Of a stretch of DNA of 9,695 bases, positions 1 to 6,726 are shown in pieces; within the stretch, counting starts at the first letter, position 1, and each line of letters begins with the position of its first letter. The notes beneath the pieces were generated by a model that searched no databases, was not told the origin of the DNA, and saw only the letters and a program-made list of their open reading frames with translations. The position numbers were made by a program, and so were the translations under genes. The stretch spans positions 1-9,695 of the forward strand of contig CALQCP020000074.1 in the NCBI GenBank assembly GCA_943329105.2. Direction: 5' to 3'. The stretch comes from Chitinophaga pinensis (lineage in GTDB: Bacteria > Planctomycetota > Phycisphaerae > Phycisphaerales > SM1A02).

Positions 1-1
1 A

Positions 2-490
2 TTGCCACTAGTTGCCGAGGACCTTGGCGCCGTGACGCCCGCCGTCACAGCGCTGCGCGAGCGGTTTGGTCTCCCCGGCATGAAGCTTGTGCACAACGCC
101 TTCTACGGCCCGGCAAGCACCGACCTTCCGTGCCTGCACCCGCTCGACTGCGTTGCGTACCCCGGCACGCATGACAACGACACCACGGTCGGCTGGTGGC
201 GATCGCTCCCCGCGGAAGCCCGTGCCCGTTACGCCTCGTACGTGGGCGCGGCATCGGTCCGGCAAGCGCGCGAGACGCTGGCTCATTCCATGGTGCAAGC
301 CACGCTGCAGAGCCCGGCACGCACGGCGATCGTGGCCATGCAGGACCACCTGGGGCTGGACCGTTCCGCCCGCATGAACGTGCCCGGAAAGGGCACCAGA
401 CAGTGGTGCTGGCGCATGGCCCCGGATGCCCTCCGTGGGCTGGATACCACTACGATGCGCCATTCGGCGTTTGCGACCGCCCGCGTGTGA
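2..490 (+). CDS. malQ: 4-alpha-glucanotransferase (amylomaltase), C-terminal part; 5' end outside window
   Basis: This is the last 162 codons of a GH77 4-alpha-glucanotransferase, which transfers segments of alpha-1,4-glucan between maltodextrins in the cytoplasm. The frame is open from the first base, so the apparent first codon (ttg) is internal and the gene starts upstream. Two catalytic elements of the family are visible. AEDLG is at residues 5-9 of the fragment, with E6 as the likely acid/base. PGTHDND is at 54-60, with D58 as the transition-state-stabilising Asp. A late MNVPG motif followed by a W-C-W-R stretch near residues 125-137 matches the conserved end of the family, where MN-x-PGT and NW-x-WR are usual. 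The nucleophile Asp must lie upstream. The gene ends with TGA 35 bases before the phosphorylase ATG on the same strand. That pairing is classic for maltodextrin use: MalQ makes longer chains that the phosphorylase then degrades. Confidence 0.93.
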   Translation: MPLVAEDLGAVTPAVTALRERFGLPGMKLVHNAFYGPASTDLPCLHPLDCVAYPGTHDNDTTVGWWRSLPAEARARYASYVGAASVRQARETLAHSMVQATLQSPARTAIVAMQDHLGLDRSARMNVPGKGTRQWCWRMAPDALRGLDTTTMRHSAFATARV

Positions 491-525
491 CGCTGGCGCC
501 GCACGCCTGACGCTGGACCCTACTC

Positions 526-2652
526 ATGTCACCACGCCGTGCCACGCCGCGCATCTCTGATCCGTTCGGGACCCTCGACTCCCTCAATGTTCTGGCGCAT
601 GACTGCTGGTTCAGTTGGAACGAAATTGGTCAACGTCCGTTCGCTGCGCTCGACCCGGTGATGTGGGAGTCGTGCAAGCATTCGCCAAGCGGCGTCTTGA
701 CGGGCATCGACCCCGCCATTCTGGAGGCCAAGATCGCTGACGAGCGATTCCGTGCGCTCGTCTCTGACGCAGTGGATGCCCGCAGGAGTTACTACGAGAC
801 CGCATCGTGGTACGAGCAAACCTACGCCGCTGAAACACCCGGGATGCGCATCGCTTACTTCTCAAGCGAGTTTGCCATTCACGAAAGCATGCAGCAGTAC
901 GCCGGTGGACTCGGCGTCTTGGCAGGCGACCATCTGAAGAGCGCATCGGACTTGGGCATCCCGCTCGTGGGCGTTGGGCTTCTCTATCGGCAGGGCTATT
1001 ACCTGCAGGAATTCCGCGGCGATGGCAGTACGCGCGTACTGCACCCAAACTACGACTTTGACCGTTGGCCAATCATTGATACGCGCGCACATGTGGACGT
1101 TCCGATTGGTCCCAACCTGGTGCGCGCCAAAATTTGGAAACTGCAAGTGGGTCGCGTCCCGCTCTATCTGCTCGACGCAGATATCCCCGAGAATCGCAAG
1201 CGCGATCGTCTGCTGACCAACGCCCTATATCAGGGTGAACCAGAACTCCGTATGCGTCAGCAGGTACTGCTTGGAGTCGGTGGCATCTTGGCGTTGGCAA
1301 AGATGAAAGAGAAGACCACGGTCTTCCATCTCAACGAGGGTCATGCGGCATTTGCCGGCTTGAAGCGCCTTTCGCAACTGGTTTCACGAGGCATGACTCT
1401 TGATGCCGCGGTGCAGCGCGTTCGCCAATCCACTGTCTTTACCACGCATACCCCAGTGCCAGCGGGCCACGATCGCTACGACGTAGAGATGTGTTGGAAA
1501 GCCCTGCGGCGCCCACTCCGCAACGCAGGGTTCACGCAGGAATCGTTCGCGCAATTCGGGCGCGAGCGCCCGGGCAGCGGTCCCATCTGTATGACGGTGT
1601 TGGCGCTTCGGCTTGCCGAGCGCGTGAACGGCGTCTCCAAGTTGCATGGCCGCGTCAGCCGCGAAATGTGGACCGAGGTATTTGGTCGCCCCGCAGCAGA
1701 CGTTCCGATCGGCAGCGTCACCAATGGCATTCATATCCCCACATGGATCGCCCCGGAGGCGCGCTCCTTCTGGCGCCGCTCGGTTGGCATTGACATTGGA
1801 AATTCATCGCCGGACGCCAATCCATGGGCGGCGGTCCCGACCGTCGGACGCGCAGACTTCTGGGCCATGCGCTGCGCACTCCGCCACAAGTTGGTTGGAT
1901 TCGTGCGAACGCGCCTACGCCGCCAGGCCATGGCGCGCGGCGAAGGCCCGCTCGACCTCATGTGTGCGGGCGAAGCATTCCGCGACGATGCCCTCACCAT
2001 CGGGTTTGCGCGCCGCTTTGCAACCTACAAACGCGCGCCGCTGATCTTCCATGACGTGGAACGCGTCTTGCGCATTCTGACCGCCAAGGATCGTCCAGTA
2101 CAGATCGTCTTCGCTGGCAAGGCCCATCCCAAGGACATGGGTGGACAAGAGTTTGCGCAGATGATTTGGCGATTTGCGCATGACGCTGGCTTCCAAGGTC
2201 GCGTTGCCCTCATCGAGGAATACGACATGGAAGTTGGGCGCATGCTCACCTCCGGTTGCGACGTCTGGCTCAACAACCCGCTACGCCCCTATGAAGCCAG
2301 TGGCACCAGCGGAATGAAGCCACCGCTGCATGGTGGTATCAACCTGAGCGTTCTGGACGGCTGGTGGCCCGAGTCCTACGACGGCACCAACGGCTGGGCG
2401 ATCGGTGATGGCAGCGAGAACCCGGATAACGAAGTGCAGAACGCGGCTGATGCCGAGAGCCTGTACAGCTTGCTTGAGCAGCAGGTGGTACCTGAGTTCT
2501 ACGAACTCGGCGCCGACGGTCTGCCAACCAAGTGGATTGCGCGAGCGATCCGCTCCGCTACCACGGTGCCAGCCATCTTCAACACCGACCGCATGGTTGG
2601 CGAGTACTTCAAGACCGGCTACCTGCCAGCGTTTGGTGGCGTGAAGGCCTGA
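526..2652 (+). CDS. glgP: Alpha-glucan (glycogen/maltodextrin) phosphorylase, GT35
   Basis: This 708-residue cytoplasmic enzyme should release glucose 1-phosphate from the non-reducing ends of alpha-1,4-glucans, using pyridoxal phosphate (PLP). The N-terminal ~95 residues resemble the DUF3417 extension (a WFSWN motif near 28-32) of the shorter bacterial/archaeal phosphorylases related to Thermotoga AgpA, rather than the E. coli/muscle type. Next comes YFSSEFAIHES at 111-121 and a glycine-rich stretch AGGLGVLAGDHLKSA at 126-140. FHLNEGHAA is at 267-275 and VTNGIH at 398-403. RRFATYKR at 496-503 supplies R497 and K502, which align with phosphate-site residues R569 and K574 of muscle phosphorylase. 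EASGTSGMK at 590-598 places the PLP-binding lysine at K598. All the expected catalytic pieces are present. At 708 residues it is shorter than many family members, but both ends look natural. The ATG is chosen because it starts the conserved DUF3417-like region and has a weak GGA 8 bases upstream. It is probably co-transcribed with malQ. Confidence 0.95.
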   Translation: MSPRRATPRISDPFGTLDSLNVLAHDCWFSWNEIGQRPFAALDPVMWESCKHSPSGVLTGIDPAILEAKIADERFRALVSDAVDARRSYYETASWYEQTYAAETPGMRIAYFSSEFAIHESMQQYAGGLGVLAGDHLKSASDLGIPLVGVGLLYRQGYYLQEFRGDGSTRVLHPNYDFDRWPIIDTRAHVDVPIGPNLVRAKIWKLQVGRVPLYLLDADIPENRKRDRLLTNALYQGEPELRMRQQVLLGVGGILALAKMKEKTTVFHLNEGHAAFAGLKRLSQLVSRGMTLDAAVQRVRQSTVFTTHTPVPAGHDRYDVEMCWKALRRPLRNAGFTQESFAQFGRERPGSGPICMTVLALRLAERVNGVSKLHGRVSREMWTEVFGRPAADVPIGSVTNGIHIPTWIAPEARSFWRRSVGIDIGNSSPDANPWAAVPTVGRADFWAMRCALRHKLVGFVRTRLRRQAMARGEGPLDLMCAGEAFRDDALTIGFARRFATYKRAPLIFHDVERVLRILTAKDRPVQIVFAGKAHPKDMGGQEFAQMIWRFAHDAGFQGRVALIEEYDMEVGRMLTSGCDVWLNNPLRPYEASGTSGMKPPLHGGINLSVLDGWWPESYDGTNGWAIGDGSENPDNEVQNAADAESLYSLLEQQVVPEFYELGADGLPTKWIARAIRSATTVPAIFNTDRMVGEYFKTGYLPAFGGVKA

Positions 2653-2656
2653 TTGC

Positions 2657-2673
2657 ACGGGAAACCTGCCCGT
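2657..2673. terminator. Weak hairpin in the convergent gap between glgP and the GH13 gene
   Basis: A 5-bp perfect stem (ACGGG pairing with CCCGT) with a 7-base loop lies 4 bases after the glgP stop and 41 bases beyond the GH13 stop. Its position in a 62-base gap between two converging genes suits a two-way terminator. The stem is short and there is no T-run on either side, so this is only a candidate. Confidence 0.25.
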
Positions 2674-2714
2674 ATCTCACGCGACAATGTCTCATCACTT
2701 CGTGCGACTGATTG

Positions 2715-4751
2715 TTATTGGACTATTCCCCACGCAGCAAGCAGCATCCCAAGGTCCGGGCCACCCACGATGCCGTCGCCGTTGAAGTCGGCTGTTCCAG
2801 GCCCGCCCCACTGCGCCAGAAGCACGCCCAGGTCGGACCCGCCGACCAGCCAGTCGCCATTCAGGTCAAACGGGCTTGGCGCCGACTGGCTAAAGATCAC
2901 CGACGTATACGGACCGAACCGGAAGTTCCCACTGAACGGCAGCCCGTCGTAGCCGGAGTTGTCCGCGGTGACGTCGGTGGTGGCGTAGTTGCCGTAATCG
3001 GCCGAGTAGGCGGTGGAATCGCTGTTGAAGCGCACCCGCCACAGTCCGCCGCGGGGCAGGCCAACGCGGTAGTTGGGGTAGGCAACGTTGCTGAAGTTGG
3101 TGAGCACCACCACGTCGTCACCCGCGCCGCCGTTCTGCCACCGATGGAAGCCCAGCACCTTGGCGTTGTTGTTCACATGGAAGACATTGGTAAACGCACC
3201 GCTCAACCCGCGGCTGGTGCCGTCCAGATTGCGGCGCAACCGGATCAACGTGCGGTACAGGTCCGTGATCTTGCCGTAGGTCGTGGCCTTGGTCCAATCA
3301 AGCGGATCCTCGGCGGCAAAGTACCCATCCTCCAAGAACTCTTGCCCTTGGAAGATCATCGGAATACCTGGAGCGGTCATCACCAGCGCTGCCCCTAACG
3401 TGGAGCGCTTACGGCTAAACCAACTACCAGCATTTCCCGGCCAGATGGTCTCTGGAACGCGGCTTCGACCGTTGGCCACTTCATCATGATTCTCGGTGTA
3501 GATGATGCGCTGTTGCATCGAGCCGTTGAAGTTCTTGTTGATTGCATCGCGCACGGCATACATGTCGCGCGATGAATCGTTTGCCGCTTCCAGTGCTGAG
3601 CGCACTGGGAATGCAAATGAGCCGTCCCATTGGGAGTCAAAGCCAGCGCCGCCAGCGCCCGTGGTCTTGGTGATCCATGCGTTGTCGCCCAGATCTTCAG
3701 CCACCATGAGTTTGCCAGGAAACTGTGCATCGGCGGACTGGTTGCACCACTGCAGAATGCTCCAGCCATCGGGAATCTCTGGTCCAGCGTAATCACGGAG
3801 ACGCATGAACTTGGTGCCATCAAAGCGCAGCCCGTCGAGCCGGAACTCGTCGAGCCACATCATCGTATTTTCCTTGAGATACGTGCGCACTTCGCCTCTG
3901 CCGTAGTTGGGACGCGGACCCCATGGCGTACTGGCATTGGCGTCTTCGTAGAAGAAGATGCCACCCGTCGTACTACTGGTGCTCCATCCGTCATACTGCC
4001 AGAGATCCATATCCGAGGGTCCAAAGTGGTTGAACACCACATCGCCCATCACGGCAATTCCGCGCTGATGCGCCGCATCCACAAAGGCCTTGAGTGCATC
4101 CGGACCGCCGTAGGAACTTTCAACGCTGAATGGGTGCGAAGGGTTGTAGCCCCAACTGATGTCACCCGGGAATTCATTGGTCGGCATCAATTCCAACGCG
4201 TTGACGCCGAGTGCCTGCAGGTGGTCAAGTTTGGCGGTTGCCGTTGCAAACGTGCCGGGAAGCGCAGCACCAGTCGGCACATGAAACGTGCCGATGTGCA
4301 TTTCATATGCCACGATGTTGGTCCACGCCGGCGTCTGGAAATTACTCGACTGCCACGCGTACCCATTCGGGTTGTAGACCACCGAATTACCAACAGAGCT
4401 CGTAAGTTTCCGTGCGCGCGCATCATTCTTCCACTGGGTGGTGGCGCCGCGCGTGATAGCAAACTTGTATTGCGCGCCCGCTTGGATGAGCGCTACATCG
4501 CGCGACCACCATCCATTGCCCTCGCTCGACATCGGATGGGATGTGGCACTCCAATTATTGAAGGTGCCGCCCACAGCAACGGCTGTTGCATTGGGTGCCC
4601 ACGTTCGGAACGTCACGCCAAGCACCCCCGGACCATCATTGAAAGGTATTGCACCGATCCCAACGCGCGTGGAAACTTGCGCAGCCGCCGGCATCGCCAC
4701 CATGGCGGCACCGAGGGCGGTTCCAGCGATCGTTCGAATCGAGATCTTCAA
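2715..4751 (-). CDS. Secreted GH13 alpha-glucan-active enzyme with CBM48-like and dockerin-like domains
   Basis: Exported alpha-amylase-superfamily enzyme, 678 residues from the TTG start. Residues 1-24 are a signal peptide: basic start, hydrophobic core and an A-x-A type site before Q25. A CBM48-like beta domain follows, with RTWAPNA and GGTFNNW between about 49 and 67. The GH13 barrel has DVVFNH at 237-242 (region I), GLRFD ending in nucleophile D311 with R309 two before it, AEDLG with acid/base E352, and ENHDE with D423. A beta domain covers about 515-620. The tail (about 629-675) has two EF-hand/dockerin-like loops, with D629/N631/D633/D640 and D655/N657/D659/D666, each leading into D-L-G-x-L-L-A-x-W-G. 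The sequence around YEMHIGTF and the WGYNPSHPF stretch resembles both branching enzymes and maltooligosyl-trehalose trehalohydrolases. Amylase, branching or trehalohydrolase activity cannot be told apart here, and no treY is seen. The start is discussed in the ribosome-binding-site entry; an in-frame ATG at 4868 would add 39 residues that do not resemble the family. Confidence 0.9.
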   Translation of the reverse strand: MKISIRTIAGTALGAAMVAMPAAAQVSTRVGIGAIPFNDGPGVLGVTFRTWAPNATAVAVGGTFNNWSATSHPMSSEGNGWWSRDVALIQAGAQYKFAITRGATTQWKNDARARKLTSSVGNSVVYNPNGYAWQSSNFQTPAWTNIVAYEMHIGTFHVPTGAALPGTFATATAKLDHLQALGVNALELMPTNEFPGDISWGYNPSHPFSVESSYGGPDALKAFVDAAHQRGIAVMGDVVFNHFGPSDMDLWQYDGWSTSSTTGGIFFYEDANASTPWGPRPNYGRGEVRTYLKENTMMWLDEFRLDGLRFDGTKFMRLRDYAGPEIPDGWSILQWCNQSADAQFPGKLMVAEDLGDNAWITKTTGAGGAGFDSQWDGSFAFPVRSALEAANDSSRDMYAVRDAINKNFNGSMQQRIIYTENHDEVANGRSRVPETIWPGNAGSWFSRKRSTLGAALVMTAPGIPMIFQGQEFLEDGYFAAEDPLDWTKATTYGKITDLYRTLIRLRRNLDGTSRGLSGAFTNVFHVNNNAKVLGFHRWQNGGAGDDVVVLTNFSNVAYPNYRVGLPRGGLWRVRFNSDSTAYSADYGNYATTDVTADNSGYDGLPFSGNFRFGPYTSVIFSQSAPSPFDLNGDWLVGGSDLGVLLAQWGGPGTADFNGDGIVGGPDLGMLLAAWGIVQ

Positions 4752-4758
4752 GTGCAGG

Positions 4759-4762
4759 CTCC
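4759..4762 (-). promoter_or_regulatory. Shine-Dalgarno GGAG supporting the TTG start of the GH13 gene
   Basis: On the minus strand TTGGAG precedes the TTG codon at 4751-4749, with 7 bases between GGAG and TTG, which is ideal spacing. The protein from this TTG begins MKISIRTIAG, a textbook signal-peptide start. The upstream ATG at 4868 would put a 39-residue Pro/Arg/Cys/Ser-rich leader in front of the signal peptide, which would be unusual for an exported protein. The TTG is therefore preferred. Confidence 0.7.
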
Positions 4763-4835
4763 AAGGTGAATGGCAGCGGGGCTTATCAGGCGTGAGTGAA
4801 AGAGTAGCCCGGCTGCACAGAATCGGAAGCGAAAT

Positions 4836-4850
4836 CGCCCGAACGGGGCG
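4836..4850 (-). terminator. Inverted repeat, possible terminator (5-bp stem)
   Basis: CGCCC and GGGCG form a perfect 5-bp stem with a 5-base loop. On the minus strand the stem is followed by ATTTCGCTT, only modestly T-rich. It lies about 170 bases past the stop of the 377-residue gene and 84 bases upstream of the GH13 start, so it could end the upstream transcript. The U-tract is poor. Confidence 0.25.
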
Positions 4851-4936
4851 CCAAATCATGGGTGACACGCGGGTAATTCGCTTGAGGTTTCCCCAGCCCC
4901 CGGGTTTCAGGACGCACCATGCTCACCATTCGCAGC

Positions 4937-4954
4937 AGCCCCGACTGCGGGGCT
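4937..4954 (-). terminator. Strong G+C hairpin downstream of the 377-residue gene
   Basis: A perfect 7-bp stem (AGCCCCG with CGGGGCT) closes a 4-base loop 69 bases past the stop codon of the 377-residue gene. The sequence predicts a very stable hairpin, but no T-run follows on the minus strand. It could be a pause or RNA-stability element, or a Rho-independent-like terminator lacking a U-tract. Confidence 0.4.
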
Positions 4955-5023
4955 CCCCCGCCGGGCTCCCCGCGGCCCGTACGCCGCTCCGGCCGCGCTT
5001 CCCACCCGCGCTCCCCCAAGCCG

Positions 5024-6157
5024 TCAATGCCCGAACAAGTCCGTCGGTGCAAACATGCCCTTCGCCTCAAAGTGGGCGAGCGCCTCGTCCACCGTTCGGA
5101 AGATCTTGGTGGCCGTTTCAGTAATGAACGGACTTGGATTCTTCTTCGGCTTCCACACCACATAGACATCCTTGGTGTGCTCAAAGGCGTGTTGCAATTC
5201 CCGCTCCACGCCGCTCGAGAGGCCCGGCTGTCCGTTGGGAAGCTCCGGCACCAAACTGACGATCATGTCCGCCTGATCGATCAATTTAAAGTCACGCATA
5301 TAGATCTGCCCGTCAATATCTCCAGCGATATCAAGGATCTCACGCACAGGCACGCGCATGGCGGGGCCACCGGCGCGTCCGCCGAAACTATGCGCTTCAA
5401 CATCAATGAAATCCTTGCCGGTGCGCGCTGCTTCGATCGCGCGATCAAGCAGCAATTTCTCATCCACATCACCTGGATCAAAGGTGACAAAGTGCTTGGC
5501 AAGTGCATCGCGGAAGTGGTCGATTTCTGCAAGCACATCCGGCATGTCCATGACATGGCTCATCGGGAAGCTCGGATACACCTTCTTCATTTCCGGCCGA
5601 GTAATCAGCCGCAGCGCAGTTTCCACGGTATCGCGTTGGCGACCGCGACTCAAGATGTAGAAATTCTGTCCGCATCCAAGTGCCTGCGCCATCAATTCCG
5701 TAGCCAAGATTTCTTCTTCACGCCACACCATGCAATCCTTCAGCGTGGCATCAATGTCATGCTCTTGGTGAAGTCGGTAGTGGACCACTTCAATATTGTC
5801 CACCAAGCAGATGAACATATCTGGTTTCAGCATCTGTAACTGATCAAAGTCAAACGCACTGAATAGACCATGTCGCCACCGGAATGTGGCATGCGTATTG
5901 ATGATCAGGTTGGGATGCGCAGATGCGGGTGATGTTGCAGCAATCACATCCTTGAGCACCGCGCGACGCAGGTTTGCCAAGCGCGACCACGGCAGATCCA
6001 AGATGCGTCCCGGACGCACATCAGGCGCTTCCGCGTACATCATGTTGCCAACATTGAACAACTCCACCTTCTTGTGGCGCCTTCCCGCAGCGTCCACTAA
6101 GGACTCCAGGTAGGGCTTCTTGTCGACACCGATTTGGCCTGTGATGATCGCGCGCAT
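5024..6157 (-). CDS. Uncharacterised protein: P-loop-kinase-like N-terminus fused to nucleoside-deoxyribosyltransferase-like C-terminus
   Basis: I cannot assign a named gene. The 377-residue protein starts MRAIITGQIGVDKKPY, a beta-strand followed by a Walker-A-like loop at 7-14, as in small nucleotide kinases. It lacks the Ser/Thr that normally follows the lysine. Further parallels with archaeal-type adenylate kinases are a hydrophobic strand ending in NTHATF (87-92), a second strand ICLVDN (116-121) and the helix WREEEILATELMAQALG (145-161). The C-terminal part (about 230-365) resembles nucleoside 2-deoxyribosyltransferases: DFIDVEAHSFGG at 249-260, then DQADMIVSLVPELPNG (294-309) and SSGVERELQHAF (314-325), where E320 sits at the place of the catalytic Glu in that family. 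A strand VYVVWKP follows. No signal peptide or membrane segment is seen, so it is probably cytoplasmic. It is the last gene of the minus-strand run, 59 bases after ispF. No clear Shine-Dalgarno precedes the ATG, but the P-loop-like strand starting at residue 2 makes this start convincing. A role in nucleotide or base metabolism or sensing is inference. Confidence 0.8.
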   Translation of the reverse strand: MRAIITGQIGVDKKPYLESLVDAAGRRHKKVELFNVGNMMYAEAPDVRPGRILDLPWSRLANLRRAVLKDVIAATSPASAHPNLIINTHATFRWRHGLFSAFDFDQLQMLKPDMFICLVDNIEVVHYRLHQEHDIDATLKDCMVWREEEILATELMAQALGCGQNFYILSRGRQRDTVETALRLITRPEMKKVYPSFPMSHVMDMPDVLAEIDHFRDALAKHFVTFDPGDVDEKLLLDRAIEAARTGKDFIDVEAHSFGGRAGGPAMRVPVREILDIAGDIDGQIYMRDFKLIDQADMIVSLVPELPNGQPGLSSGVERELQHAFEHTKDVYVVWKPKKNPSPFITETATKIFRTVDEALAHFEAKGMFAPTDLFGH

Positions 6158-6216
6158 AAGGAAGGTGATCGTATGGCGATCGTTCGATCCCCGTCGCCCT
6201 CACCGCGGTTCCGCCA

Positions 6217-6723
6217 TCACTTCTTGTGAACCAGCAGCACCACCACATGCGCCTCAATGGCACGTCCTTCGCCCACGGCATCCACGCGTTCGTGCGTCTT
6301 GCCCTTCAGGTTGAGGTCGGCGGCGGGCACCCCCAAGATGTGGGACAGATTGGCCACCACCTCCTGCTTGCGCCCACCCAATTTGGGGCGCTCGCAAATG
6401 ACCGTCATATCCATATTTCCAATGGTCCAACCGGCGGCATGCATGCGGCGCACGGCCTCTTCAAGGAATATTCGGCTTGGGCGGCCATCATTCTCAGGCG
6501 CGGTGTCTGGAAACAATTGCCCAATATCCGGAGCACCAATCGCACCCAGGATGGCGTCGGTGACCGCGTGCATCAACACGTCGCCATCCGAATGCGCCAC
6601 TGGTCCGCGATCATGTTCGAAACTCACGCCACCAAGTACAAACGGCCGACCGCTGCCATGCGGCGCGCATGGTTCGAGCCGGTGCAGGTCATATCCATGG
6701 CCGATGCGATATTCGGCGGACAT
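6217..6723 (-). CDS. ispF: 2-C-methyl-D-erythritol 2,4-cyclodiphosphate synthase
   Basis: IspF converts CDP-methylerythritol 2-phosphate to methylerythritol 2,4-cyclodiphosphate plus CMP in the MEP isoprenoid pathway. The 168-residue length is close to the family norm (about 160). Metal ligands are visible: D12 and H14 in GHGYDLH, and H52 at the end of AHSDGDVLMH (43-52), matching D8, H10 and H42 of the E. coli enzyme. DIGQLFPDT (66-74), GNMDMTVICERPK (102-114) and the late KTHERVDAVGEG (142-153) are also family features. The protein should be a cytoplasmic homotrimer. The start lies only 3 bases after the TAA of the lipoprotein gene and lacks a strong Shine-Dalgarno, so translational coupling is likely. 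The product feeds undecaprenyl phosphate, the carrier used for peptidoglycan synthesis, which fits a neighbourhood that includes murD. Confidence 0.97.
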   Translation of the reverse strand: MSAEYRIGHGYDLHRLEPCAPHGSGRPFVLGGVSFEHDRGPVAHSDGDVLMHAVTDAILGAIGAPDIGQLFPDTAPENDGRPSRIFLEEAVRRMHAAGWTIGNMDMTVICERPKLGGRKQEVVANLSHILGVPAADLNLKGKTHERVDAVGEGRAIEAHVVVLLVHKK

Positions 6724-6726
6724 CGA

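Larger units (their letters stand above)
4752..5023. other. G+C-rich intergenic spacer between the 377-residue gene and the GH13 gene
   Basis: This 272-base stretch has no credible gene. Open frames cross it, but they are extensions of, or antisense to, the neighbouring genes. The part at 4938-5020 is extremely rich in G and C, with C-runs on the plus strand and two copies of GGGCTCCCC about 13 bases apart. Two inverted repeats are listed separately. The stretch should hold the end of the upstream operon and the GH13 promoter, but I could not identify convincing -35 and -10 boxes. Confidence 0.6.

Noticed and set aside
2715..4751. Annotation of the GH13 gene as housekeeping glycogen branching enzyme glgB
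   Set aside because: The signal peptide and the dockerin-like tail point to export, and the barrel motifs (DVVFNHFGP, AEDLG) differ from those of typical cytoplasmic GlgB.
3630..4769. Long plus-strand open frame of 379 codons opposite the GH13 gene
   Set aside because: It lies wholly antisense to a gene with a complete set of GH13 motifs. Its product is Arg/His-rich with no recognisable motif, as expected for the antisense frame of a G+C-rich gene.
4938..5020. G-quadruplex in the minus strand of the G+C-rich spacer
   Set aside because: G-runs are present, but the loops are too long or contain competing C-runs to meet the usual four-tract pattern, and the hairpin explains the sequence better.
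4919..5839. Plus-strand open frame of 306 codons
   Set aside because: It begins in the G+C-rich spacer and runs antisense to the 377-residue gene. It shows no motif and no ribosome site, and the minus-strand frame is clearly the coding one.
5024..6157. A defence system based on the deoxyribosyltransferase/TIR-like domain
   Set aside because: No nuclease, toxin, reverse transcriptase, mobile element or sensor gene is nearby, and the neighbours are housekeeping genes. A metabolic role is more economical, though not proven.
6167..6189. Three GATCG/CGATC units between ispF and the 377-residue gene, as an operator
   Set aside because: The units are 5 bases long with uneven spacing in a G+C-rich region. 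There is too little to separate this from chance.
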